Positions 40,455-49,017 are shown, counted from the first letter of the stretch. The stretch is DNA of 64,000 nucleotides from JADFMN01 sp964529975 (GCA_964529975.1 CAZGXW010000004.1:1-64000), one strand, 5' to 3'. The notes: a model not told the origin generated them from the sequence alone. Translations and numbers: made by a program.

Positions 40455-41180
40455 TCAGACCTTCTTTCCCATAAGTACCCGTTGGTGCGAGCCGTCAAAG
40501 TCGAAGTAGCGGTGGAACACGGCCTCTGCGCTCGATTTTGTCATCGCCCGCGACCTCACGAGCGGCCAGTCGGCGGCGTCCCGCAAGTCGACCACCCGCG
40601 GCCAGTTTGTCCTGAACCTGACCGGCACAAGGGGCTTTCCTAGGTGCGCCAGCACGGCCGATCGGTGCTTTCCTCCACGGACAAAGAACCGGTACTCGCC
40701 ACCACGGCGAAGGAAGTGCCCGGCGATGCCGCCCTTTGCGTCGGGATCGTAGCCCTTCGCTCTCACTGAATCGCTCAGTGCCTTCAGCCTGCGGTACTCG
40801 ACGGCGACCTTCTCGTCGGTCGCCGGGCCGTAAAAGGACACGCCATGGTCGGCGGAAAGGCCCGCTTCGCCGGGCGGCGGCGTACGCTTGAGCCGTCCGA
40901 TCCAAGGGATCTCCCAGGGAGGAAGTTCGCAGGGTTGCTCGAGGAAGTACATGGACGCCAGGTCGCTGGGCATGAACGCGTTGTAGAAGCCCCTGAGGGC
41001 CTCGGGGCCGTTCTCAAGAGCCGCGACGAAGGGGTGCCACCCGCCCGAGTAGGCGAACGCCCCTTGCATCCGGAGCCAGGCGGTCGGCAACGTGATGCGC
41101 AATTCGATAGACGGCTCGGCCCAATGCAACAGTGGGCCGACGTCCGCGAAACTCGAAACCTCGACCTCGTACAGTTTCAC
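40455..41180 (-). CDS. Hypothetical protein with a ParB/sulfiredoxin-like core
   Basis: 241 residues, GTG start. YDPDAKGGIAGHFLRRGGE, YRFFVRGGKHRSAVLAHLGK recalls the 'dG.HR..A....G' loop of ParB-like nucleotide-binding proteins, which are often seen beside glycan-related methyltransferases. N-terminal half: ELRITLPTAWLRMQGAFAYSGGWHPFVAAL. No membrane segment. Function unknown; cotranscribed with the following methyltransferase. Confidence 0.65.
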   Translation of the reverse strand: MKLYEVEVSSFADVGPLLHWAEPSIELRITLPTAWLRMQGAFAYSGGWHPFVAALENGPEALRGFYNAFMPSDLASMYFLEQPCELPPWEIPWIGRLKRTPPPGEAGLSADHGVSFYGPATDEKVAVEYRRLKALSDSVRAKGYDPDAKGGIAGHFLRRGGEYRFFVRGGKHRSAVLAHLGKPLVPVRFRTNWPRVVDLRDAADWPLVRSRAMTKSSAEAVFHRYFDFDGSHQRVLMGKKV

Positions 41181-41227
41181 CCGTGATCGTGAGAACAGCC
41201 GACCGATGTCCTAGTATGGCGTCCCGG

Positions 41228-41233
41228 TAGACT
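41228..41233 (+). promoter_or_regulatory. -10 box before tdk
   Basis: TAGACT ends 11 bases before the tdk ATG with no Shine-Dalgarno sequence between, consistent with a leaderless or near-leaderless mRNA. Confidence 0.45.
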
Positions 41234-41244
41234 CGCCGCCGCCT

Positions 41245-41847
41245 ATGAAGCGGCTTGGATCGATCACGGTCGTCTGCGGGAGCATGTACGCAGGCAAGTC
41301 GGAGGAACTGATCCGGCTCGCTCGACGCGCCCTATACGCCAAGAAGCGCGTGCAGGTCTTCAAGCCCTCGATCGACAGCCGCTATGACGAGGAAATGGTC
41401 GTAACCCACATGGGCGTCAAACACAAGGCGGTCGCCGTACCAAACGTGCAAGCGCTCGCTGGAGCGATCGAGCCGGACACGGACGTGGTGTGCATCGAGG
41501 AGGCGCAGTTCTTCGAGGACTCGATCGCCGACCTTGCGGTCAGCCTTGCCGACAACGGTGTCGAGGTCGTGCTGGCCGGGCTCGACCAGGATTTTCGCCG
41601 GCAGCCCTTCGGGCCGATGCCGCGGCTTCTGGCCTTGGCAGACGAGGTGGTCAAGTTGCGGGCGATCTGTCTGAAGTGCGGGCGTCCTGCCTCACACACG
41701 TATCGCACGATCGACGGCAAGCCCGCGCACAAGAACGATCCTGTCATCTTGATCGGTGCGACCGAGAAGTACGAGGCGCGCTGTCGGAACTGCTATGAAC
41801 TCGGCGGCGCGCCCAAGAGGCGGCTCAAGCGCCGTCCTAAACTCTGA
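41245..41847 (+). CDS. tdk: Thymidine kinase (type II)
   Basis: 200 residues. P-loop GSMYAGKSEELI, lasso residues and base-binding region (SIDSRYDEEMVVTHMG), catalytic DVVCIEEAQFFED with the Glu-Glu pair, GLDQDFRRQPFG, and two zinc Cys pairs (CLKCGRPASHTYR, CRNCYELGG). It phosphorylates thymidine to dTMP in salvage. deoB (62865) serves the same salvage theme. The C-terminus is basic (PKRRLKRRPKL). The last 11 bases overlap the converging secreted-protein gene. Confidence 0.95.
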   Translation: MKRLGSITVVCGSMYAGKSEELIRLARRALYAKKRVQVFKPSIDSRYDEEMVVTHMGVKHKAVAVPNVQALAGAIEPDTDVVCIEEAQFFEDSIADLAVSLADNGVEVVLAGLDQDFRRQPFGPMPRLLALADEVVKLRAICLKCGRPASHTYRTIDGKPAHKNDPVILIGATEKYEARCRNCYELGGAPKRRLKRRPKL

Positions 41848-42529
41848 CCATCACGACTTTGCCGCTGACCGGGCCAGCCTCGTTCGGCATTGCCTTCACG
41901 TCAGCCTCATAACGCACGGTCTCGCCAGTGGCAAGATCGATCCAGACCTTGCCCTTGGCCGATGCAGGGTTCGCGCCCGTGCTCTCTGCTACCGTGAACT
42001 CTATCACGGCCACATCTTTGCCGTTCTGCTTCTCCGTGCCGACGAACATGTAGTTGTGCGTCGCCGCGACGGCGCCCGTTTCGCGGTTCGCCACGATCGT
42101 GGCCTTCCAAGACTCGCCGACCTTCATCGGTGCGACCGGTGCGATGAACGACGTGAGGTTCGCGGTCCGGTAAGCGTTGGGCGTGGTGTCGTCGCCTCCC
42201 ATGGTGACCGGCTTTCCATAACGATCGTATCCGGTGACCGAAGTGATCGTCTCGCTCGCAGTCTGTTGCGGCACGCCACCAACCGACACCTGGTGCTCGG
42301 ACTGGTACATCGCCATAAGGAACGATCCGTCCTCCTTCACTTCGACGACCTCGTTGGAAATCTTGGCCTTGTACACGATCGTTTGCCCTTGGCCATTGAT
42401 GTTGAAGGTCAGGGTGTAGGCCGTCTTCGTGCCCTTCTTGGGCTTGTGTCCCAGGTCGTACGTCTGGGCGGTCGCCTGGCTGGCGACGGCAAGCAGGGCG
42501 GCGAGGGCGAAGAGCGGTCGGGCGTTCAT
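41837..42529 (-). CDS. Secreted protein of unknown function
   Basis: 230 residues from the ATG at 42529. Signal peptide MNARPLFALAALLAVASQATA, cleavage before QTYDLG. The mature protein is a beta-rich domain (YTLTFNINGQGQTIVYKAKI, VKEDGSFLMAMYQSEHQVSV, GESWKATIVANRETG, GKVWIDLATGETVRYEADVK), resembling the DUF6263/LolA-like class that binds hydrophobic ligands. Family membership is a weak inference. Monocistronic. Confidence 0.75.
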   Translation of the reverse strand: MNARPLFALAALLAVASQATAQTYDLGHKPKKGTKTAYTLTFNINGQGQTIVYKAKISNEVVEVKEDGSFLMAMYQSEHQVSVGGVPQQTASETITSVTGYDRYGKPVTMGGDDTTPNAYRTANLTSFIAPVAPMKVGESWKATIVANRETGAVAATHNYMFVGTEKQNGKDVAVIEFTVAESTGANPASAKGKVWIDLATGETVRYEADVKAMPNEAGPVSGKVVMVRV

Positions 42530-42627
42530 GGTCGTGTCCTGGTCAGACGTCCGATAGGTTGGCACGGTTTGGGGCGCGGCGTCATGGCCCCAGGACGAGT
42601 TGCCTGGTTCTCGGCTACGCTAGGGGC

Positions 42628-42864
42628 GTGGACACAGCCCACGTCGGAAGGGTTCTGGTCGCCGTCGGGGTCGGGACGGCGTTGGTCGGGCTCTTGTTCT
42701 GGGGGATCGGTCTGGTTTCACCCGGGGCAAAGTTGGGCCGCTTGCCAGGGGACGTGGTGATCGAACAAGGAGGCGGAAGGGTCTACATTCCGATCACGAC
42801 GATGCTCCTTGCAAGCGCGCTTTTGACGGGCGTCCTCTGGCTCGTGTCGCACCTGAGAAAATGA
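42628..42864 (+). CDS. DUF2905 family membrane protein
   Basis: 78 residues, GTG start. Two membrane helices flank the family signature GAKLGRLPGDVVIEQGGGRVYIPITTM ('lGrLPGDi.ie..n...yfPi.t'), quoted here from the GAKLGRLPGD and YIPITTM parts. Typical length is 65-75. Function of DUF2905 is unknown. Stop overlaps the ATG of the next gene (ATGA). Confidence 0.8.
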   Translation: MDTAHVGRVLVAVGVGTALVGLLFWGIGLVSPGAKLGRLPGDVVIEQGGGRVYIPITTMLLASALLTGVLWLVSHLRK

Positions 42865-43562
42865 AGCCAGAACTCGTCACGTTCGACTGCGCCCAGACGC
42901 TCGTCCGCGTGGACTGGCAGCCCGCTGTCATTGCGGTCAAGAGCGCGTCGCGCGCGGGGCTGGATTTCGACCGGCAGGTAGCGGCGGAGGTGTACGACCG
43001 AAAACTGCGCACGCGGTGGCCCGAGTTCATGGAGTTGAACCTTCAAAGGGACGAAGGCGTCCTCGCGGGCTTCTGGCACAAGTTGACGGTCGACTGGATG
43101 CAGGAGGTCGGAATGCCGACATCGCAGGCAGACGATGTGGTCAGGGAGGCCAACGCCATGCTCTTCGGCGAAGGCTCCGGCGTGTTCGCTCTCTACGACG
43201 ACGTCTTGCCGTGCCTGGACTCCTTGCGGTCAGCGGGGTTCCGCATGGCGGTCATCAGCAATTGGGACAACTCGCTCCACCGGACGTTGCGGATGTTCGG
43301 GCTGGACGCATACTTCGAGGTCGTGCTCGCCTCGCTGGAAGAGGGCGTCGAGAAGCCCGATCCTCGGTTGTTCGAGATCGCGTTAGAACGAACAGGAGTC
43401 TCTGCCGAGAGGACGCTGCACGTCGGCGACAACCCGGTGGACGACTGGCAAGGGGCCAAGAACGTGGGAATGCGCGCGCTCGTGATCGACCGCGAAGCCG
43501 AATCGCAGACCGACGTGCGGATCACGAGCCTCCTCCAGTTGGTCGAGGTGCTCGGCGCTTGA
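42861..43562 (+). CDS. HAD superfamily hydrolase, atypical motif I
   Basis: 233 residues of HAD subfamily IA, near the REG-2/HDHD3-like group. Motif II in MAVISNWD, motif III Lys in VEKPDPRLFEIAL, motif IV HVGDNPVDDWQGAKNVGM. Motif I reads FDCAQTLVRV, so the second Asp of DxDxT is Ala. That Asp acts as general acid/base in phosphatases; dehalogenases also lack it (DAYGT). Nucleophile Asp9 is present. The substrate may thus not be a simple phosphate ester. Coupled by four-base overlaps to the DUF2905 gene before and queA after. Confidence 0.85.
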   Translation: MKPELVTFDCAQTLVRVDWQPAVIAVKSASRAGLDFDRQVAAEVYDRKLRTRWPEFMELNLQRDEGVLAGFWHKLTVDWMQEVGMPTSQADDVVREANAMLFGEGSGVFALYDDVLPCLDSLRSAGFRMAVISNWDNSLHRTLRMFGLDAYFEVVLASLEEGVEKPDPRLFEIALERTGVSAERTLHVGDNPVDDWQGAKNVGMRALVIDREAESQTDVRITSLLQLVEVLGA

Positions 43563-44566
43563 GGACGAGCGATTTCCACTACGACCTGCCGGAAGACCTG
43601 ATCGCACAAGTGCCGCTGGCTGACCGCTCCGCATCGCGCTTGCTCGTCTTGCACCGCGAGACGGGAGTGATCGAGCACCGGACCTTCCTCGACGCGCTGG
43701 ACTATCTTCGCGCGGGCGACCTGCTTGTGATGAACGACACGCGGGTCACGGCAATCCGCCTCGTTGGTCACAGGGAGACGGGCGGACGCGTCGAGTTGCT
43801 CTTGTTGCGAGATTGCGACCATGGGTGCTATGTCGCCCTTTGCAAGCCAGCAAAGAGGCTGAAGCCAGGCGACATCGTCACCATTCGAACGAACCTGGAT
43901 TCGGTCGTCTTGGAGGACCTTGGAGGCGGCATGAAGCGGATAAAGTTCCGGCAGGAGGATTGTCGCGAGCAGTTGGCCGTGGCGGGACAAGTGCCCCTGC
44001 CGCCGTACATCTCACACGCGCTCGCCGATCCAGATCGATATCAGACGGTCTACGCGGCGACTGGCGGAAGCGCGGCCGCGCCGACCGCGGGCCTGCACTT
44101 CACACCAGAAGTGCTTCGGCAGATCGCCGCAAAAGGCGTAGGGGCCGCGAGGGTGACCCTGGATGTGGGGCTTGACACGTTTCGGCCCATGAACGTCGAG
44201 AACATCGAGGACCACGTGATGCATGGCGAGCGGTGCTTGGTGCCCAAAGTGACGGCAAGTGCGATCAAGGCGTGCCGAGGAAGAGTGTTCGCAGTCGGCA
44301 CGACGACTGTTAGGACGCTCGAATCGTTTGCCATTGGCCCGCGCCAAGTCGAGTCGGGTGAGAAGGTGACGTCCCTCTACATCACTCCAGGCTACAGTTT
44401 CCAGGCGGTCGATGCCCTGTTCACCAACTTCCACATGCCCGGGACGACCCTTATGCTCCTCGTCTCGGCCTTCGCTGGACGGGAGAACGTCCTCCGCGCC
44501 TACCGGGAAGCGGTCGCGGAGCGCTATCGGTTCCTGAGTTTTGGGGACGCGATGTTGATCGTCTAA
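43559..44566 (+). CDS. queA: S-adenosylmethionine:tRNA ribosyltransferase-isomerase QueA
   Basis: 335 residues; TTG start overlapping the upstream TGA (TTGA). QueA makes epoxyqueuosine in tRNA from preQ1-tRNA. Signatures: YDLPEDLIAQVPLADRSASR, LVMNDTRVTAIRL, GRVELLLL, PLPPYI, RYQTVYAATGGSAAAPTAGLHFT (PTAGLHF), GLDTFRPM, MHGER, AVGTTTVRTLES, TNFHMPGTTLMLLVSAFAG. All blocks are intact. Other que genes are not in the window. Confidence 0.95.
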   Translation: MRTSDFHYDLPEDLIAQVPLADRSASRLLVLHRETGVIEHRTFLDALDYLRAGDLLVMNDTRVTAIRLVGHRETGGRVELLLLRDCDHGCYVALCKPAKRLKPGDIVTIRTNLDSVVLEDLGGGMKRIKFRQEDCREQLAVAGQVPLPPYISHALADPDRYQTVYAATGGSAAAPTAGLHFTPEVLRQIAAKGVGAARVTLDVGLDTFRPMNVENIEDHVMHGERCLVPKVTASAIKACRGRVFAVGTTTVRTLESFAIGPRQVESGEKVTSLYITPGYSFQAVDALFTNFHMPGTTLMLLVSAFAGRENVLRAYREAVAERYRFLSFGDAMLIV

Positions 44567-44604
44567 TTCTCCCCAATAGGTGGACGAGGGCGCGCGGGTC
44601 CTGT

Positions 44605-44610
44605 TATAGT
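44605..44610 (+). promoter_or_regulatory. -10 box for the MerR-like gene
   Basis: TATAGT 21 bases before the ATG at 44632, with GAGGA between as ribosome-binding site. Confidence 0.4.
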
Positions 44611-44631
44611 AGGTGTCCCTGAGGAACGTTT

Positions 44632-45144
44632 ATGCCGGCCACCAAGCACATGGACCCTCTCGCCTATATCGAGAACGCCTTTCTTGATCGCCGACAGGAG
44701 CGGGAGCAGAAGAGGGCCAAGGCTGCGGCAAGGGTGAAGCCCGAGATCAAGGGCAAGTTCCGAAAGACGAAACTCAGTGCGCCCCGCCCGCGAATGGCAG
44801 TCGGCACGACGCGACAGGTCATCAACCCAGAACTGAAGGAACTGATTGAGAACATGCCCCGGAACCTCGAGTTCCTGGCGCAGTTCTACGACGACGAGGT
44901 CACGTCCCGCTACTACAACCACGACTTCAAAGAGACCCGGTCGGACCTCATCAAGCGCCTGCTCGACCCTGAGTTGACGCTGGAAGAAGTCAGTCGCCTC
45001 CTCGGCGTGTGTCCCGCGACGGTCCGCCGATACACCAACCGAGGCTGGCTGGAGCACCACCGCACGAAAGGCGGACAGAGGCGGTTCCGGCTGAGCGCGG
45101 TGGCGAAGCACGTCGAAGAGCACGGCAGGCTTCCCGAGGGATAG
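44632..45144 (+). CDS. MerR/excisionase-type helix-turn-helix regulator
   Basis: 170 residues. A basic, probably disordered N-terminus (about 17-60, RRQEREQKRAKAAARVK) leads to a helical middle part and a C-terminal winged helix-turn-helix, about 118-165: LTLEEVSRLLGVCPATVRRYTNRGWLEHHRTKGGQRRFRLS. That is the MerR/BldC-type DNA-binding pattern. No effector domain. The glycosyltransferase gene starts three bases after its stop, so it may control that operon. Confidence 0.8.
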   Translation: MPATKHMDPLAYIENAFLDRRQEREQKRAKAAARVKPEIKGKFRKTKLSAPRPRMAVGTTRQVINPELKELIENMPRNLEFLAQFYDDEVTSRYYNHDFKETRSDLIKRLLDPELTLEEVSRLLGVCPATVRRYTNRGWLEHHRTKGGQRRFRLSAVAKHVEEHGRLPEG

Positions 45145-45147
45145 CCG

Positions 45148-46332
45148 GTGGACGCGCGGTCGCTCAGCATCGCGCTCTTCTCAGACAGCGCCCTTCCTGT
45201 GCTCAACGGCGTCAGCGTGAGCATCGACCTCCTAATGCGCGAATTGCGTTCGAGGGGGCACAGCGTCCACTTGTTCACCGCGAACTACCCGGGGCACAAA
45301 GACGCCGACCCGAACACACACCGGTTTCGCTCCGTCCGCACACCTTGGACGACGGACTACCCGCTCGCCGTCCCTCCGTTCTACGCCAGGCTGAGGGAGT
45401 TCAGGAAACAACCGTTCGACGTGGTGCACACGCACACTCCCTTCACCGTGGGGTTTGTCGGGCTCAGATGGGCCGAGTCGCACGAGATCCCGATCGTCTC
45501 GACGTACCACACGAACTACGACAAGTACTCCTACTACCTAGGAATCGTGCCCAAGAGGTACCTGCGCTACAAGATCGCCAAGCACTTGAACTTCTATTAC
45601 AACCGGGTTGGGCACGTTATCACTCCGAGCGAGACGTCCAAACGCTGGCTGACGAGGCACTCTGTCCGGACCCCGATCACCGTGGTTCCGACCGGCGTCC
45701 CACCACCGCGCTCGTTCGACCGTAATCAAGTCAGGGAAGATCTTGGGATCACACACGATCGCCCTGTCGTTCTTTACGCTGGCCGAATCGCTAAGGAGAA
45801 GAACATTGCGGTCCTCATGGAGGCCGTAGCGCTTGCGCGCGCCACTGTCCCCAGGATCGAGTTCGTCCTGGTTGGCGACGGGCCTGCGCGCTCCGAGTTT
45901 GCCGCGATGGCGAGAGACCTTGGGATCGGCGACCATGTCCGGTTCGTTGGCGCGGTGAAGCGCGCCGAGGTCGATCGATACTACGCTGCCGCCGACCTCT
46001 TTACGTTTGCGTCGATGACGGAGACCCAGGGTCTCGTCGTCGTCGAAGCCATGAGCCACGGGCTGCCCGCACTGGTCTCCCAGGGCGGTGGTGCGGGCGA
46101 GGCCGTGGTCGACGGTGTGAACGGGTACGTGTTGCGAAACGAGCCGGGTGAGTTCGCCCGAGCGATCTCCGGACTCTTGAGCTCGAAGGAGGCTCGTGCT
46201 CGGATGTCTGACGGAGCGAGGGCGACGGCAAGGGAATACTCGGTCGCCGCGACGACCGACCGCGTTCTGGACGTCTATCACAAAGTGGTGCAACAAGGAT
46301 TCAGGTCGCAACGGGAGCGAGCCCTTGCGTGA
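45148..46332 (+). CDS. Glycosyltransferase family 4
   Basis: 394 residues, GTG start. GT-B fold: N-terminal acceptor domain (FSDSALPVLNGVSVSIDLLM, HTHTPFTVGFVGL) and C-terminal donor domain (RPVVLYAGRIAKEKNIAVLMEA, LVGDGPARSEF, VRFVGAVKRAEVDRYYAAAD, TETQGLVVVEAMSHGLP with the EX7E motif). The pattern is close to diacylglycerol alpha-glucosyltransferases and PimB-like enzymes, so a membrane glycolipid acceptor is likely. The following membrane-protein gene overlaps its 3' end. Confidence 0.88.
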   Translation: MDARSLSIALFSDSALPVLNGVSVSIDLLMRELRSRGHSVHLFTANYPGHKDADPNTHRFRSVRTPWTTDYPLAVPPFYARLREFRKQPFDVVHTHTPFTVGFVGLRWAESHEIPIVSTYHTNYDKYSYYLGIVPKRYLRYKIAKHLNFYYNRVGHVITPSETSKRWLTRHSVRTPITVVPTGVPPPRSFDRNQVREDLGITHDRPVVLYAGRIAKEKNIAVLMEAVALARATVPRIEFVLVGDGPARSEFAAMARDLGIGDHVRFVGAVKRAEVDRYYAAADLFTFASMTETQGLVVVEAMSHGLPALVSQGGGAGEAVVDGVNGYVLRNEPGEFARAISGLLSSKEARARMSDGARATAREYSVAATTDRVLDVYHKVVQQGFRSQRERALA

Positions 46333-47293
46333 CTCTAGCGGGCTGCGCGCGTTCTTCCTGATCGCGGGCGGACTGTTCCTGCTTCGCGTCTTGCTCGGCT
46401 TTGTTGCCTTTCCGGTCTCGCTCGTGCCGACACTCTCAGTTCTTAGCGCGGCCGTCTTCGTGGGCTTGCCTGTCTACGCACTATTCAGGGCCGCATCACA
46501 CGGGTGGAAGGGCCGCGACGGTCTGTTGTTCCTGTGTTGCGGCGTGATCCTGCACGTGGGAGGAGCGTTCCTCGCACGCTACGTCGCCGGGCCCGGTGCT
46601 CCCGCGGAAGTGTTCTTCATGGCGATCGTCCAGACTGGCATCCTGTGTTGGACGCTGGGAATCGGCGCGCTCCTCTCTTTGGTCATCAAAGACAAGAACC
46701 TCTTGATCCCCATCGCGATCTTTCTCGTGGGGTTCGACATGTTCCTCGTGTTCAACCCGGACTCTCCGACACGGAGGATGCTCGACCGCGCCCCCGCCGT
46801 CACGCAGAACGTTCTGGCGACGGTGCCGCAGCCCAAGGTGGAAGGGACCGACAAGGCCGGCGTCCTAGACCTAGCAAGGGTCGGGCCCGCCGACCTGCTC
46901 TTCGCGGCGACGTTCTTTGCGGTCCTTTGGAAGTTCAACATGCGCACCAAGAGGACCCTTGCGTGGCTGATCCCCGTACTGGTGCTCTATCTGCTGGTGG
47001 TGATCAGATACGCCGGAGTCTCGATCGGACCTTTGAGCCTTGCGATGCTCCCGGCGCTCGTGCCGATCGGCCTCACGGTGCTTATTGTCAACTGGCGCGA
47101 GTTCAAGATGGACAAGCAAGAACTTGCAGGAGTCGCGTTTGTGGCCGCAGTATCGATCGCATTGGGCTGGTACGGGGTCTACAAGGCGCAACAAGCGGCC
47201 CTCAGACCGCCAACGCTGCCAACTGGGCCTTCGCCGTCGGAGGGCGTCCCAGAAGATCGAACACCGGAAGGGTCGCCCGCGCCAGCGCCGTGA
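46325..47293 (+). CDS. Multi-pass membrane protein of unknown function
   Basis: 322 residues from the TTG at 46325, which has GGAG seven bases upstream and overlaps the glycosyltransferase stop. About eight hydrophobic helices (FFLIAGGLFLLRVLLGFVAF, LFLCCGVILHVGGAFL, MAIVQTGILCWTLGIGALL, IPIAIFLVGFDMFLVF, and four more after 200). The C-terminus is a Pro-rich tail (SPSEGVPEDRTPEGSPAPAP). No family recognised. Its last 92 bases overlap the 3' end of the HMG-CoA lyase gene on the other strand. Confidence 0.75.
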   Translation: MRDSSGLRAFFLIAGGLFLLRVLLGFVAFPVSLVPTLSVLSAAVFVGLPVYALFRAASHGWKGRDGLLFLCCGVILHVGGAFLARYVAGPGAPAEVFFMAIVQTGILCWTLGIGALLSLVIKDKNLLIPIAIFLVGFDMFLVFNPDSPTRRMLDRAPAVTQNVLATVPQPKVEGTDKAGVLDLARVGPADLLFAATFFAVLWKFNMRTKRTLAWLIPVLVLYLLVVIRYAGVSIGPLSLAMLPALVPIGLTVLIVNWREFKMDKQELAGVAFVAAVSIALGWYGVYKAQQAALRPPTLPTGPSPSEGVPEDRTPEGSPAPAP

Positions 47294-48083
47294 GATCCAC
47301 CCCGGTCCGCACTCCGCTTCTTTCCAAAAAGTAGACCAGGTCTTCGGTCGCGAGGTTGCCTCCAGCACCCTTGGCATACGGGCATCCGCCCAAACCGCCC
47401 GCGCTCGAGTCAAAGGCGGAGTACCCGCGCTCTAGAGCCTTCGCAACGTTGGCGATCGCAGTGCCGCGGGTGTCGTGGAAGTGCCATACGACCTTGGACT
47501 TCTCGAAACCCTCGAGCGCATCGCAAAGGTTGTCGACCTCGTTCGGCACTGCTACCCCGATCGTGTCCCCAAGGCTGACCTCGTCGACGCCGATCGCGAG
47601 CAAGCGCGACACGACCTTGGTAACCGTCGACGGCGCGACCGTCCCAGAGTAGGGGCACTCGATGACCGTCGAGACGTAACCCCGGACGAACCCTTCAGGC
47701 TTGGAAGCACGAAACGCGTGCACGACGCTGCTGAAGACGTCGAGCGATTCGTCGACGGTCATGTTGATGTTCTTCTGGGTGAACGCGTCGCTCGCGGCGG
47801 TAAACACGGCGATCCGGTCGACGCCGACCTCAAGCGCGCGCTCCAGGCCCTTGACGTTGGGGACGAGGGCGCTGTAGCGCGGCCCGCTCGGCAGATGTGG
47901 CCATAGGTCTGCGGCGTCGGCGAGCTGCGGAACCCACTTGGGAGACACGAAACTCGTGGCTTCGATCTCGCTTAGACCGGCGCCCGCGAGCGCGGAGACG
48001 AATGCGAGTTTCGCTTCGGTCGGAACGGGCTCGGCCTCGTTCTGCAGCCCGTCCCTAGGGCCGACCTCGATAATGCGCACCAC
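47202..48083 (-). CDS. hmgL: Hydroxymethylglutaryl-CoA lyase
   Basis: 293 residues from the GTG at 48083; the upstream open frame is a terminator read through. It cleaves HMG-CoA to acetyl-CoA and acetoacetate, the last step of leucine degradation. TIM-barrel signatures: VGPRDGLQNE, EATSFVSPKWVPQLAD, HFHDTRGTAIAN (metal ligands) and GLGGCPYAKGAGGNLATEDL with the catalytic Cys. The C-terminal end overlaps the converging membrane-protein gene by 92 bases. The E2 and biotin-carrier genes at 50.1-52.5 kb fit the same pathway. Confidence 0.9.
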   Translation of the reverse strand: MVRIIEVGPRDGLQNEAEPVPTEAKLAFVSALAGAGLSEIEATSFVSPKWVPQLADAADLWPHLPSGPRYSALVPNVKGLERALEVGVDRIAVFTAASDAFTQKNINMTVDESLDVFSSVVHAFRASKPEGFVRGYVSTVIECPYSGTVAPSTVTKVVSRLLAIGVDEVSLGDTIGVAVPNEVDNLCDALEGFEKSKVVWHFHDTRGTAIANVAKALERGYSAFDSSAGGLGGCPYAKGAGGNLATEDLVYFLERSGVRTGVDLTALARATLPVFDLLGRPPTAKAQLAALAV

Positions 48084-48101
48084 ACGGGGATTGTGGCAGA
48101 C

Positions 48102-48131
48102 AAAGAAAAAGGCCCCGACTCTGCCGGGGCC
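48102..48131 (-). terminator. Rho-independent terminator of the first PEP-CTERM gene
   Basis: On the minus strand GGCCCCG, a seven-base loop and CGGGGCC are followed by TTTTTCTTTG. This is the clearest intrinsic terminator of the window. Confidence 0.85.
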
Positions 48132-48156
48132 GAACGATGAGCGGTCGAAGCCTTGG

Positions 48157-48765
48157 TTACTTCTTGCGTCGGCGGAGCAACGCGACCACACCGAGGCCAA
48201 GAGCGGCCATCGTGGCCGGCTCCGGAACAGGGGTCGTGACTTTGGCCGAGTCGCCGTTGGGCGGGATCGAAATCAGGTGGACCATGGCCTGGCGTGGCGT
48301 GCCCGTCGAGAGCGCTAGAAAGTTGTTCTCGGTCAGTCCGGTCGCAGTCGCGGTCATCGTCATCGTGTCTCCGGGCAAGAACCGGTCTGCCGGCGGTGCG
48401 ATGTCGAGGTTGATCTGCAAGTCGAAGTGGGAGCCTGCGTCGTTCTGCCCGTCTTGTGTGTAATCGAAGTCCTCGAAGTGCGGGTCAGCGGAGGTGACCG
48501 TCAGGCCCGCGATGAACGGGTCGACGTTGAGGTGCAGCCGGTGGACTGCTTGACCAGCGGCGGCTGGAAGCGCGGCAGTGTTCTCAAAGAAGAGCGAAAC
48601 GGTGTCAGTACCCGCGTTCGAAATGGTCAGGCGCGCGTACAAGGGTCCACCCGCTGGAGCACCTGTAACAATGGTTCCAAACTCGAATACGATAGCTGCG
48701 CTGGCAGACGCGAAACTCATCAAAGCCCCGAATCCGACCAGAGCAGGCAAGAGGATCTTCTTCAT
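48157..48765 (-). CDS. PEP-CTERM exported protein (copy 1)
   Basis: 202 residues. Signal peptide MKKILLPALVGFGALMSFASASA, a beta-rich central domain, and the C-terminal sorting signal VPEPATMAALGLGVVALLRRRKK (PEP motif, helix, basic end; the parts are PVPEPAT, AALGLGVVALL and RRRKK). Exosortase should cut near the PEP motif and anchor or release the protein. The central domain (LYARLTISNAGTDTVSLFF, LHLNVDPFIAGLTV) is shared with copy 2 at 49018, so the two are tandem paralogues. No exosortase gene is in the window. Confidence 0.88.
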   Translation of the reverse strand: MKKILLPALVGFGALMSFASASAAIVFEFGTIVTGAPAGGPLYARLTISNAGTDTVSLFFENTAALPAAAGQAVHRLHLNVDPFIAGLTVTSADPHFEDFDYTQDGQNDAGSHFDLQINLDIAPPADRFLPGDTMTMTATATGLTENNFLALSTGTPRQAMVHLISIPPNGDSAKVTTPVPEPATMAALGLGVVALLRRRKK

Positions 48766-48852
48766 TTATGATTGCCTTCTCGGTCCAAGACCGTCCCTAG
48801 ACGTATCTAGAAAACAAGACCCACACGACTGTGGATCACCAGCCTAGACGCG

Positions 48853-48885
48853 ATTCTATCCGAGCGTGTTCCAGGGCTTTGTCAA
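48853..48885 (-). promoter_or_regulatory. Possible promoter for PEP-CTERM copy 1
   Basis: On the minus strand a consensus TTGACA (48885-48880) and TAGAAT (48858-48853) are separated by 21 bases, longer than the usual 17, so the pair is uncertain. Confidence 0.35.
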
Positions 48886-48902
48886 AGTCCCGCCAAGGTG
48901 CA

Positions 48903-48930
48903 GCAAGCCCAGCATTAATACAAGGCTTGC
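48903..48930. repeat. Inverted repeat between the PEP-CTERM genes
   Basis: GCAAGCC (48903-48909) and GGCTTGC (48924-48930) with a 14-base A/T-rich spacer. May be an operator or part of a terminator. Confidence 0.4.
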
Positions 48931-48965
48931 CCATAAAGTTCGTTATATCGTTTGCAGCGCAATGC

Positions 48966-48992
48966 GGGCGCAGCGACATGGTCGCTGCGCCC
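48966..48992 (-). terminator. Perfect hairpin after PEP-CTERM copy 2
   Basis: GGGCGCAGCGAC, loop ATG, GTCGCTGCGCCC: a 12-bp perfect stem 26 bases past the stop of copy 2. No T-tract follows on the minus strand. Confidence 0.6.
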
Positions 48993-49017
48993 GGCGTGGG
49001 CTTCGAGGCGATCGAGG

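Noticed and set aside
48084..48200. Longer N-terminus for HMG-CoA lyase
   Set aside because: The extra codons translate the intrinsic terminator of the PEP-CTERM gene; the family starts at VVRIIEVGPRDG.
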